NCBI GenBank assembly: GCA_024663395.1
Contig: JANFAH010000010.1
Span: 62,001-126,000, forward strand
From: Pisolithus tinctorius
Lineage: Eukaryota; Basidiomycota; Agaricomycetes; Boletales; Pisolithaceae
Reading direction: 5' to 3'
DNA length: 64,000 nucleotides
Part shown: positions 9,542 through 20,494 of the stretch, piece by piece
How positions within the stretch are numbered: position 1 is the first letter of the stretch
Layout of the letters: every line of letters starts with the position of its first letter
Program-made: the position numbers and the translations under genes
Notes under the pieces: generated by a model
The model's input: the letters and a program-made list of their open reading frames with translations, nothing else
Told to the model about the DNA's origin: nothing
Databases searched by the model: none

Positions 9542-12500
9542 TCAGCTGTCCAAGCCAAAGGCCTCATCATCATCAGTGGGGTCATCCTCAGCCTCTTCGA
9601 GAAGGCAGTCCAGTTCTTCATCATCCAACCCAGTAATGCAAGTCACAGTTGCGCGGGTTTGAGACCGCAGGTGGTAAGGAAGTAAGCAGAATGCAGCGAA
9701 GTGGAGTTTGGAGATGGAGCCATCCAACTTGGCCAGCAGGTATGAGCCCCCAGTGGTCTGATGAAGGATGACCATGGGACCGGTGTACCATGGCTTTGTC
9801 TTCTGGTTCAGTTCTTTCTCCATGCAGGAGTTGTGAACAAGCACGAGGGTGCTGGGAGCGAAGTTATGGTCTTTAATGCGATGCTGAAAGGTGGTTTCGA
9901 ACTGCTGGATAGACTGAAAGTGTGCACAGAGGACATTGCTGCAGACCTGGTCTAGGTCATCCTGATGCTTCTGTAGCTGGCGCACATGCCAAGCAATCAG
10001 TTCTGTGGTAGTCAGCGGTGTTGCATCATCACGGGATAGGGGTAAGAGGAAGGTAGCCTCAGCAAGATCAAATGGAAACAGCGGCTCGACACCATGCACC
10101 ATGAAGTAAGGGGATAAACCTGTAGACTTCAGAATGGTGACCCGCTCAGCCCAGAAGATGGAGTGCACAACGGTGTGCCAGCGGTGATCATCGTTCTCGC
10201 AGCTCTTCATGATAGCCTTGCAAACATCATAGTGGCGATGCTCTACAATGCTGTTAGCCTGAGAGTTGTAAGGAGAGATACAGATGTGGCGGATATGATA
10301 TTGCACGGCTAGGGCATCTAAGGCTTGGATGAATGCAGGACCATTGTCAGTGACAATCTCGGTGAGCAGACCCCAGCAGCATAGGATGTCCTTGAAGATG
10401 AAGGATGCGAGCGCGGTACTATTTTCCATGTGCAACATATGCCATTTGGGATATGAGGTGAGTGCGCAACAAGCCTGTACTATGTAGCAGTAGCCGCCGG
10501 CTTTGGGCATCAGCATCATGTCAATGTGAGCTTTATGAAACAGGCCCCCTATCATGGGTACAGTGGGGGGGATATGAAGCTTCTGCGTCTGGCGGATCTG
10601 GCATTCATGACAAGTGTGGACATACCACTTCACATCCTTGACAAGAAGAGGCCACCAGAAGCGAAGGAGAAGGCGCATGCAGACCATGAAGACACCCTTG
10701 TGGCCAAGGTCATCATGTGCTTCTTTGATGAGACGATACCGCTTGGATTCATTGACGACTAGCTGGTGCCATCCATGCGGTTCTCTATGCCATAGATTGC
10801 CATCTAGGAGGAAGAAGCAGCTAGCCGAATTGAAGAAGGATGAGTACTGCGCATCAGTAAGGCCAGGAGGTCACTTGCGGGTCGTGAGAAATGCGTGGAT
10901 CATTTCTATGTTCGCTTTGTGTGCCCGAGCTTTCATGGACCGCAGAATGGTAGGGGCGTCAGGGGTAGCGGAAGGGTTATTAGCATCAGCAGTTGCAGAG
11001 AATGCGAGATAAAAGGATGCAGGCAGTGGGAGGCTTGCCCGATGATAAGCAGGTGGCGGTAAGGAATGCTGATCTTGACTGGAAAGTGACATAGGAGGCA
11101 GGCGGTCATTGACAACCTGCATAGAGAAAGAGTAAAAATGGTCTAGCCAATCCTCATGGTCATCATCCTTGGGCAGGTTGAGCTCTGACTGCGGACAGCG
11201 GGACAAGCCATCAGGGCCGGCATGCCTGTCCACGGGAACGTGGACAAGTTTGAACGAGAAAAGGAGGATGCCAGTGATCCAGCGATTGATCATCGCATTA
11301 GGCTGCAGATCTGGGTTATTTATCATGCCCTTAATATACTTCGCATCTACCTCCACAGTGAAGTTAGTGAGACCAAAGATGTATATGCGTACCATGCACA
11401 ATGCGCGGAAGAGACCGTACAACTCAAGCTTGGCCTGGGAGTAGCGGCTTTCCACTTCGTTGAGGGTGATGGACCCGAAGCAACTTGGGTACTGTCTGCC
11501 ATCTTTTCCAAGCTGATAGAGGATATAGCCAACTGCAGTGACCAATGTGTTGACTGCTAGAATTACTTTGCAACCGCACTCGTAGTCGATTCTTCGGAGT
11601 GCAGGGGACTTTACAATTTTGTCCTTGAGTTGTTGCATGGCAGCGCATTGTGGCTCATCCCATGTGAATGGTATGTCTTTCTGTGTGAGCATGACTAGCG
11701 GCCACACGATCTTGGCGAAGTCTTTGATGAAGATGCATAGCACACCACAGACACCGAGGAAACTGTGAACCTGTGTCAGGTTGCGGCACTCGGGCCAGTC
11801 ATGGATCTTCTGCACTTTGCTCTCTTCTGGAATGCAACCTTCAAAGGTGCACTTGTGGCCAACGATCACAGCAGATGGAGCAGCTAGCATGAACTTCTTT
11901 GCTGAGATGGTGGCTCTGACATTCTGCAAATGCTGAAGGATATGGTTAACAACTATACAGTGATTCCAGATAAATTTCTGAATCCCAGGATTCTCCGGGA
12001 TAGTCTCATAGGACCCATCTGCACACTGATAGTGGGTGGTCTCGGATTTGACAGGGACATCATCTATGAAGGGCAGGGTATGATGCAGGATCTCATCCTG
12101 GAGAACAAATGCAGTATCTCCCTGGTATACCTGGACTGCATTCGCATGGCCTTGTGGCAGGGTAGTAAGCCGGTGCGGTCCGAGTGGGGTACCGAAAGTG
12201 GTGAGGTCACAGGAATCCATGTGAAGTGTGCACTGGTCATACCCAGAGTAGAGGTCCATCATCGCATACACTGTGTATCCAGCAAAGGATTCTGTGAGGT
12301 GTTCTACGAAGGGCAGAATGGATGCATCGTGGATGGTCACTGCATTCAGGGGCTGTAAGTCATGCACAAGGCGAAGAGACTTTCCGTCTTTCTTTACTAT
12401 GCAGAACCAGCAGGAGCAGTAAGCCGCTGTAGAAGGTTCATACATGCCAGACTTGATGCAATCTTTAATCATGTCTATGACTTGGGCATGTATCGCATTC

Positions 12501-13147
12501 GGGATAGGGATATTGTGTTGGACCCAAGGCATGTGCGGAATTGTAGGGATCCTTACTGGCAGAAAATAGCATTCGTCTAGGTGTCCACGCTCTGTAATGT
12601 CCCAAGCGAATGCGAGCTCATGGACCGAAACGAGCCAAGTTACGAGTTTAAGTTCTTCTGGCCAAAGCCAATTTGCAGGATCGAGGTCGAGCTCCACAGC
12701 CCATTCGGCAGTGAAGCAGATGCCTGGAGTGAAGTCTGGTGGATGGGTTGGAAGTGGTTGGAGACCAGCGAGTGGGTTGTCAGGCAGGCTGCACATGATG
12801 CAGTATTCTTCCGCCATTGGGGCAGGTACCATCCGAACCTTCTTGGCAACTGGCTTGTAAATGAGGGTGCGAACCGTGGGATCTAGTTGATAAACGCTGC
12901 CGAATGCGGCTATAGCAGAGGGGTTTAGTATTGTCTGAGTGGAAGAGAGGAAAGCGAAAGCAGGCGAGGGTATTCCAGTGGGTATGTTCCATGGTACGAT
13001 TGCCGTGGGCAAAGAGAAGTTTGTTGAAGTGAAGGCTAGTGATGAGACTGTAGGACTGAGGAACGGATAACAGTGGCTAAATAGGAAACAGAATGTCTCA
13101 GTAGGCTCTCCCCAACCATTTGGTGGATCATCGATTTTCAAAAACCC
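9542..13147 (-). pseudogene. G2 pol: reverse transcriptase, RNase H, integrase
   Basis: One frame runs from the frameshift site to 9542 with a single premature TGA at 10870-10868. RT shows LRLVHDLQPLNAVT, a MMDLYSGYDQ block, LPQGHANA, and the active-site box as FIDD (usual form YVDD). RNase H follows, ending near GPDGLSRCPQSE. Past the TGA comes the integrase zinc finger (HDDLGHKG...HTCHECQ), then the catalytic core: first Asp in AHIDMMLMP, second in IVTDNGPAF, and Glu in NSIVEHRH with 34 residues between the last two. A GPY/F-like module (PWYTGPMVIL...GGSYLLAKLDG) closes the protein and there is no chromodomain. The expected residue at the stop is Arg (CGA), so one transition separates it from an open frame. 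Confidence 0.85.
13138..13147 (-). promoter_or_regulatory. Candidate -1 ribosomal frameshift site, gag-PR to pol
   Basis: On the minus strand the gag-PR frame reads TGG GGT TTT TGA. The bases G GGT TTT (13147-13141) are a canonical X XXY YYZ slippery heptamer placed directly before the stop. Slipping back one base continues as TTG AAA ATC, exactly the pol frame, which is open from there. A weak downstream stem (CCACC/GGTTGG, about 13125-13110) is possible. Confidence 0.6.
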
Positions 13148-15759
13148 CATTTGACTATACTTTGGTGACTGTGGCAGTGCTTGCCGCACTTACAGCGCAG
13201 ACAGCCCTCACGCCATGGGCATGTGGGCAAAGTGTACTCACGGCCATCGTTCGGGTCTTGGAGAGTGATCCACTGTCCGCTGTTGGGATAATCGTTTGTT
13301 ACTGCACTCATAAGGCAAATGAATGGACGTCCGAGGAGCATATCGAAGTTGGCATGTTCAATTACTTGAACCTGTAGCATGACTGGCCTGGTGCTGAAGT
13401 TGAGTTTCAGGTTCTCTAGTACGCCTACAGTAGTGTCTTTAGACATGTTAGCAGACGTCATAGTCATGAGATGATCGCAGTGCAATGGGAGCCCGATCTT
13501 TTCCCAAACATGCCTGGGCATGGTGACAATTTCTGAACCAGAATCTAGTATGCAGTTGATTGTGACATCGGTCCCAGGGACCTTGGCTTCGATGCAGCAG
13601 AGCAGCAGAGTGTGGTGAGCTACAATGGAGCTGTCGTCACTGCGGATAACATGGTCTCCGTATTTGTGTGCAGTTCTTTGAGGATCGTGGCCGGTCAGTT
13701 CATTCACTTGTACTCCTTCTTCATTGTCACTATGAACTACCTCGATCTCGTTTGTGGTGATGTGTTTCGCCATGGTGATGTCTCTGAACTGTTTGCGAAA
13801 CTCTGGGGCTACTGCAAATAATTCTTTGACTGGCATGGCAACGCTGGTGTTGAGTACATGCTCCATGATACACTTGGGCACGGCTTCATCTTCGAGAGGG
13901 AACGAGGAACAATACTGGTTTTGATTGCGAGCTGCTGGGTATGGTGTCTGTGATGGAGCAATTGCTGCAGGAATGGGATCCTTGCATGCGGGCATCGGAG
14001 CCAGACTAGTTGGAGGAACATATGGTTTCGTAGCAGTGGATGTTGGTGCAGGTGTAGAGGGATTGGATGCCTGGTGAGCGGCATGTGAACTTTGAATGCC
14101 AGGGGAAATGATTTCCTCTTCGACAGTGGCTGCACGTGGGTCGACTCGTGGAGGGTTGGCAGGATGTGCCGCGGGTCGAGCTGTGATTTCAACTCCATTG
14201 AAGCAGGCTTTCTTTCCATGGGGAATGACTGCTCCCTTGTTACCTTTATCTGCTTGGTAGGTAGCCCAAGCTTGAGCAACATATGCTTGGAAGTCAGGGT
14301 CAGCTAAGTCTGTGACAGGTTCATCGGCATCTTGGACGGTGTTTAAGAAGGCAGAAGGCTGGATTTCCAACTGCATGTCAATTTTGGGATGAGCAACGCA
14401 GAAGAGGTTAGCGGTGCCTTGCGTGGCCGCATTGCACGGAGCAGCAGCAGTCGCAGCATGCGCGCTGGCCTGGTCTCTGTCAGCCATGATGCAGTCAACA
14501 GCCTCTCTCAATGAGTTACATTCAGGGAAACGTGGGATTCGGCTCCCATCTGCCAGATAGAGACGGTTGTCTGTACCTCTCGTGATCTTACTGGCACGGA
14601 TATAAACTTCAACGAGTGCACACATCCTCGTCCAGTGGTTGGGGCCTGCGCAGAAACCGCAGCTGGGTCTGCATTGCTGTGGCGGAGGCTGTGTCTGGAA
14701 GTTGTATTCCTGTTTAACGACAGTACCAGAAGGTGGCACTTGTGGCATGTAAGCCGATGAGGGAGGTGCAGCTGGCGAGGCCGTGGTACCCATTGTCGGT
14801 ACCACGCTACGAAGAGCAGATCCTGTCAGAAGGAACTTGGCAGCTTTGATGACTTCTGCAAGTGGGTATGGATCATCAGGGTGGAGGTTGGTGCGGACTA
14901 TGGAGAGTCAATGACAAATTCAGTCTGCTATGGCCCTCGGGAAGCCATTCAGGAACATGGAATCCCATTCTGTCTCTGCAAGCTTTTTAGTTTTAATGAG
15001 CAGGGCAGAAATCTTAAAAAATTTCCGCTGGTATTCTCTGATGTCATCCTGGTTCCGCATAGGCTTGGACTGATATTCTTTGACAAGGTATTGCAAGTCT
15101 GCATGGCAGTAGTGGTCGTCACCCTTGCAGCCAGGGTACAAACCCTTAACAGCTACTACGAAGGCATCCCAGTCGTTGGCCGTGGGAGTGGCTTCTGGAA
15201 GTGTTTGCCAGACCTTGGCTTCTTCGAGGTCAGCATAGCGGATTGTGGCTCTGATCTTGCCACAGTCATCAAGAGCAGCGAGAGTACTGAGGAAGTCGAT
15301 GTCTTTGAGGTAGCGCGGAAGCTGTGCGGGAGAATCTCTGCTAAATTTAGGTGAGTTTTGTGTTCCATGGAGTGGCATCTGAAACTGAGGATTAGCCATT
15401 GGTGGGTTAACCTGTGGTAGCAGTGCCAGATTGGTAATGGGTGGAACGGGTATTGGTTGCGGGTGTGAAGCGGTTGGTATAGTGCATGAGCGAGCAGGTG
15501 GAAGTGTTGGCAGGTTACTAATTGGCTGATGGGTGGTCTGCAACCGAGTGAGTGGTTGTGGCAGTGTGGTGGATGGAACTGGGAGTCTGGGTATAGATTC
15601 AGAGGTGTCAAAGAGATGGGAAAAAGAGGGTGTCAGTGATGATGAATCAGATGATGTGACAGGTGTTAAAGGTGATGGCGGGGTTTCAGGCCTTTGGGGA
15701 GTCGAGTGGATAAAGCCACCGGGAAAATCAGGGGCAGTGAGATCTAGGTGATCCGACAT
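13138..15759 (-). pseudogene. G2 gag and protease
   Basis: The frame starts at ATG 15759 (MSDHLDLTAPDFPGG) and runs 873 codons to TGA 13140-13138, with two premature TGA codons (14922-14920 and 14910-14908), both probable CGA transitions in a segment that should read ADRICHRLS. The N-terminal third is Pro/Ser/Thr-rich. A capsid-like helical part follows (DDCGKIRATIRYADLEEAK and on). There is a Cys/His motif C-G-F-C-x4-H-x4-C near 14660. The aspartic protease site is ILDSGSEIVTMP near 13560. Gag-PR and pol are in different frames and are joined by the slippery site at its end. Confidence 0.8.
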
Positions 15760-15980
15760 GACAGATATCTGATCTGCCGAGATACCAGGAGGAGTGATCG
15801 TGGGTAGTACCCATGGAATGTCAGTGGTTAATTGTGTGTGATCCAGTGTTACGGGTGAAACAGGGCAGAAAATGTTGGAGTCTTCTGACAGGGTGAGATT
15901 GTGAAAGTGCAGGCATAAATTTTCTAGTTTGGTGTGTTTGGCAGTGCGCCTGAGCGACCTTCTGGAAGTGACAGCAGAAT

Positions 15981-15998
15981 CCCTCGCGGTGGGCTCCA
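15981..15998 (-). other. G2 primer binding site
   Basis: The minus strand reads LTR end ...TTTTCCTACA, then AC, then TGGAGCCCACCGCGAGGG. It begins TGG, as expected for pairing with the CCA end of a tRNA, and the next bases could form an acceptor stem beginning GCCCACC. I did not assign the tRNA isotype. Between here and the gag start (15759) the leader holds no gene. Confidence 0.5.
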
Positions 15999-16000
15999 GT

Positions 16001-16654
16001 TGTAGGAAAAGTCCAAGTAGCTGTATAATATGAGCTAAATGGCTTAGACAACAACAATAAAAATGAAGGGAACGAAATGTTCATCCCAAGGGATTCTGGA
16101 CTGTCGAGACTAGAAGGTGAGACCTGGTGCTTTGTAGAGGTAGTGTTTCGTGGCATGTGCAGCATGGTCCATGGAATAGTACTGGCGATGCGAGCGGTGT
16201 GAGCGGTATACATAGTTCATGTGTGGTGGAATGCAGGATGTGTGGTGTAGACAAAGCAGGAAAGAAACTTGTGGTGACCTTCCGAGTGCCAAAAGGTATC
16301 ATTCTGTACCTAAGTACAGGGCTTTATAGTCCAGACAAACCTGGAACCTAAGTAAGACAGGGTACAGTAAAGGAAAGCCATGTGACAGCGCATACACAGA
16401 AGACAGGCCAAAACAGAGGCCGAGGGTATACTACAAGCACTAAAGGAATAGAGACCATGATAAGAGAAAGAGTCTGAGGAAAAACAACAACCAGAGCACA
16501 GCGGCTGCGGGTATAGCATTGTGTGAGAGGGAGTGAGGGCGTGGGAAGGTAGCACGTGAATGATGGTGAACACAAGAGGGGAGCGGACATAACAGTAGTC
16601 ATGGAATGGTTAATGATAGGGGCTTATGCATCCAGGGAATGCGGATTCCTCACA
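16001..16654 (-). repeat. 5' LTR of G2
   Basis: This is a 654-bp LTR, TGTGAGGAATCC to TTTTCCTACA on the minus strand, followed at once by the PBS. It preserves the uninterrupted form of the site where the solo LTR at 3876-4721 inserted in the partner LTR. The right flank CCGG (16655-16658) is the less mutated copy of the 4-bp duplication. Confidence 0.75.
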
Positions 16655-16658
16655 CCGG

Positions 16659-17240
16659 ACCGAGTGGACCGTTCTATGAGGGGACATGTGACTACCTTTG
16701 GACTTTTCCCTGACAGCATGCAGTCAGGTTCTCCACAGCATGTGCACCATATGGTCCAGTGCCTGGACTGTTTCCTTTTCTGGATGTTCTATGTTACCTG
16801 TTCATATGTCCTCTGCCTACCCTTCATTTGTTGTCTAGGAAGTTTTTACTTGAAAATTTCTGGGTCTCCATATGTCAGTTCCAATTCTGGTTACTGTACC
16901 TCTGTAGTGGTATAAAAGCATGTATCATACTCCGCCATTCCTCAGTACAAATATCAACTTAGTTCCTACTCCCTCTGTCTCTGACTTCTGCCTGTCAGAG
17001 TTACCTCCGACTCTCTGTTTGTACTCTCCCTCTGAAATACGAGGGCTGAGATTGTGCAAGGGGGTAGTGCATGAGCTAAACCCAATGCCCTCACTCTGCT
17101 CTGCCTTTGTCTCAGCAGCCTTCATTCCTGACAACACTCTGCTAGTTGGAGTTCTGTTCCTTTGTGTTGGACTTGCTTCTGAACCCTTCTCTAGACCTTG
17201 TTAAGTGTCGGAGTTGGTCGGAGTAGGCCCAGACTTGACA
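16659..17240 (+). repeat. Partial gypsy-type LTR, target of G2
   Basis: This is homologous, in opposite orientation, to the solo LTR at 28679-29397. It keeps the TATA region (GTGGTATAAAAGCA near 16911) and the end CAGACTTGACA at 17240. Its 5' part is cut off by G2; a short continuation can be read at 3788-3826. Its 3' end abuts a T repeat fragment. Confidence 0.6.
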
Positions 17241-17589
17241 TGCTGTAGAAATGCATAGGGTGCGAGGATCCTCTCCAAATTTGGAAGGCAGAATAGTGTG
17301 GCTGAGCACTTTAAGCAAGTGTGAGAATGGAGTCGATATCTTTGGAAATGGTGGAGATATGACAAAAACCAGAATGCTGTACATGGGCACTAAAAACTTT
17401 TAATGTGTGCTTAACTCACTTCCTCTTTTCTCTTTAGCACTGATGACTCATTCTTGTGTGAAGGATGACTGTTAACATCCAGCAGTCTTTCTATGCATGA
17501 GGCCTTTAGTCTGGGCATCATGTGCAACTTGTCGATGAGTTAGGCAGAGTCAGCTGTAACCATGTCCACAACACCTTTGGTGTGTGACA
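17241..17589 (-). repeat. T repeat fragment, copy 2
   Basis: This is the first 350 bp of T (minus-strand start TGTCACACACC at 17589), cut at 17241 by the LTR to its left. It interrupts a Plavaka-type coding region just before the codons for PCTLIHW. Confidence 0.7.
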
Positions 17590-17880
17590 CCATGCACTCT
17601 CATTCATTGGTTTGATTACATAGCAGACATGCCCAACAAACTGACTGGGATGTGGATGGTAAAACTGTCCTTCCTGGACAACAGAACTCACCACCTTGCC
17701 ATTGTTCACATCAACACCATTGTACAAGCAGCACATTTAATTCCTATTTTTGGTTGGGAGTGTGTTCCACTGTCCATTAGCTTCAATAATTCATTGGATG
17801 TTTACCGTGGATTCTATGTTAATCATTTTGTGGACCACCATGCATTTGAGCTGTCATTTTCATGCCATTACTTAGTTTAA
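17590..17880 (+). pseudogene. Plavaka-type transposase, C-terminal fragment
   Basis: The frame gives PCTLIHWFDYIAD...TGMWMV, then HINTIVQAAHLIPIFG and FYVNHFVDHHAFELSF, the conserved C-terminal block of the Plavaka (CACTA-like) transposases abundant in Agaricomycetes. The same block occurs on the other strand at 20490-20210. Only about 97 codons remain; everything upstream was lost at the T repeat junction. Confidence 0.7.
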
Positions 17881-18299
17881 TTAGACTGACTTAATATCAC
17901 TTGGATGACTTGGGTAGGCATGATAATGCTTGAACTGTCTTATTGGACTTAAATACTTGGTGTGATTTTGGACAAAATTGCCTAAGCAAGTCTTTTTAAC
18001 TTGATGTTACTTAGTGGCTTGGCATAAATGGCCAAGTAATTAAGTTGTAATAAGTTGTAATTAAGTAAAATTAAGATGGCTGTAGTTCTGCTGATGTGCT
18101 CACTGAGTCTTTACCTGTGTCCACCACAGTCAAAATATGTGCATCCATCAAAAGAGAACCCTTGTCTTGGAAGTGTTCAAGCAACTCTTGTTATGTGGAT
18201 GAGAATCAGGCAAGTGTGATGTGGGCAGCATGCAGAAGGAGCAAGATGAGTGAGATGGAACAGGGGTGTGTCATCCAGAAGATGAACTGCTACCTTGCT
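17881..18299. other. A/T-rich spacer with no gene
   Basis: I see no coding potential here. The stretch has several TTAAGT/ACTTAA-type words and a local duplication AATAAGTTGTAATTAAGT (about 18043-18066). It separates two convergent decayed coding regions. Confidence 0.4.
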
Positions 18300-20145
18300 T
18301 CACACTCTCGACTTGAGTGCACTTACTGTCTGTTTCCTCTGTTGTGGGACTGAGCAGGCACTTGAGGGATGATGCTCTGGACAAAGCAGGTGAAGGACCA
18401 TTGGAGGATGACATAGATCAATGATGGGGGGTGGCATTGTGTGGCAGCTTGCATTAGACAGTGTCAGCAAGTGCATCATCACATTGTAGTTGTCATGCAT
18501 GGAAGCCAACTGCTCAGCAGGCCAGGTCTGGGACAGGTTAACCAATGCATCAGTGATGCCTTCATCATAATCCTCATCTACCACTCAGGACAGCAGGCAT
18601 GGGGTGGCACTAGTCAGTGATGGCTGTAGTGAATGATTTCCAGAACTGCTTGAACTTGCCATGTCCTTCACTGAGAATGGGGTGACCTTGAATGATGAAG
18701 GTAGATTAGTGGGTAACCCATTTGAATCCAAACAGGCAGAGTTGTCCTTGACCCAACATTGATGCTTCTTCCTCTTTGGGGCATCACTAGGGATCGACCC
18801 ACTGATACTTTGTGTGTCCAAATCCTTGTCCTTCATTGGTTGTGGCTGCTTCCTCCTGTTCTTTGAGTTGGCTGATGATGGCTCTGGAGACATAGACATG
18901 CAAATATTTGTATGAAGCAGGATGCAAGGTACTGCCTCTCATGAGTTAACAACTGAACTTGAGTGCCTTCTCGACTCCACATCTTGCTCCACTGGACATT
19001 TGCATGTGTTGAATCTGGCAGGATAGTAGCACCAGTGCCTGCTTTCAGGAGGACCCAGAGGTTGATGGGACAGGCCACCAGGGGGCTTTGAGTCCCAATG
19101 GGGCTGCAGATGATGGGCAGAGTGAGGGGATGCCTCCATGGGACTTAGGGTGTGGCAAGGTCCTGGGGAACAGGAGGTGTAGTAAGGTTGCTGTGAAGGG
19201 TGAGTCAGATATTCAGAATGTCCATGGTGGTCATGATCCTCCCAGTCATGGTGGTGCTCCAGGTGAGGACTGCAGCAATCCAAGGCCATATCACAACCTG
19301 CTGCATGTAGGTTGTGTGAATACTATGGAGGTGTATGCTGGGAAGCTGGAATGCTCAGCTGAGCTGGCCTGATTGGCTGACAACTTGGAGGAGGGTAGGC
19401 TGGGAAGGTGGAAACAGGAGAGTGAGGGCAAGTGAGATGGGGAGCAGGTGATGTGGATCCTGAAGGGACATGTAGTGGGTGGTTGAAGTACTCTGAGTGC
19501 TGTGCTAGATCCTGGTTGGTGGAAGATTGCAGTTCTTCTGTCAGGAGCTGCTGTTGTGGGATGGGGTGGTGCAGCAAGAGACATGGATGACCAGTGGGGC
19601 CATGACCAACACTATCCCAGGAAGGGCCAGAGAAGTCATGGTGATGGGGGTGATTGACATCCATGGGGGCAAGTGGGGTGTGAGAGGTGGGATGCCATGA
19701 TTCATCAATGGAAACAGGAGGGGGAGGGTCCCTGAATGGAGGAGAGGCATGGCTAACAGGCACAGGAGGCAGGGGCAAATGAAGGCTATTGTTATTTCTG
19801 GACCTCTAGAGTCAGACCTAAGTAGGGGGCAGGTGGAAGTTGACTGAAGGAGGAGCAGAGGGCCACTCAAGCTGGGTGGACATGTAGATGGGTTAGCATA
19901 GGCATTTGGGTGAATATCTTGCAGACCAGGGGCAGTGGGAAGCTGACCACCAGTTTCTTGGGCATTCTTTAGCAACTGTCATTGCTGTGAGATGACATGA
20001 CATACCTCAGAGATCTATGGGTTGATTTGGATGGTGCATGAGTATGCATCCAGCACAGAGTCTGGGATACTAATTAGTAGAGGCTGCCACCAGTCAACTT
20101 GATAGATGAACCTGCTTTGACTCATGGTCAGGAATTGGATAGCAA
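18300..20145 (-). pseudogene. Unrecognised Pro/His/Ser-rich gene next to the Plavaka transposase
   Basis: A minus-strand coding trace starts near 20125 (MSQSRFIYQVDWWQPLL), crosses a possible short intron near 20005-19975, and continues as LLKNAQETGGQLPTAPGLQD. A long Pro/His-rich stretch follows (SFRDPPPPVSIDESWHP-like, about 19780-19300), then a Ser/Lys-rich part with SEPSSANSKNRRKQPQP near 18890 and PKRKKHQCW near 18780, and an end at 18300 (VNLSQTWPAEQLASMHDNYN). The frame changes several times, so indels have broken it. I do not recognise the family. Its place directly downstream of the transposase suggests an accessory gene of the same element; that is inference. Confidence 0.4.
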
Positions 20146-20494
20146 ATGTTACATGGTAAATATGGCCAATTGATTCAGGTGGTTCTCAAGTATGTGTTGA
20201 GTGTACCACGGTGAGCTAGAATGCAATTTCAAATGCATGATGGTTGGTGAATTTGTTCACATAGAAGAAATTGAATGTATTGTAGGAGCCATGAGGCTTG
20301 ATGTCTCTGGTGTTGATGTTGTGGGTGGCATAAATGGGGATGAGATGGGCTGCATGATATATTATGTCGATGTGTGGGACATTGCATGCATTGTAACTTG
20401 GGCAGATGATCCACATCCCTGTAGCTACATCTGGGCCATCCCCCATGTGGTTGAACCAATGTATGACAGTGCATGGATACAAAGTGCTTTGATA

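Larger units (their letters stand above)
3827..16654 (-). mobile_element. G2: Ty3/gypsy element with antisense gene, all parts present
   Basis: The order on the minus strand is 5' LTR (16654-16001), PBS, gag-PR, pol, antisense gene, 3' LTR (5354-3827). The LTRs start TGTGAGGAATCC and end TTTTCCTACA. Flanks are CCAG (3823-3826) and CCGG (16655-16658), which fits a 4-bp target duplication CCGG with one CpG transition. Joining the two flanks gives a sequence resembling the interior of the LTR at 28679-29397, so the insertion site looks real. The element carries three premature TGA codons and two later insertions (a solo LTR in the 3' LTR and repeat T in the antisense gene). No chromodomain is visible at the pol end. 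Sister LTRs of the family lie at 46246-48597. Confidence 0.75.

Noticed and set aside
16001..16654. Treating the G2 LTR as an independent inverted-repeat element because its ends read TGTAGGAA...TTCCTCACA
   Set aside because: Its pairing around one gag-pol, the adjoining PBS and the CCGG flanks are better explained by an LTR pair.
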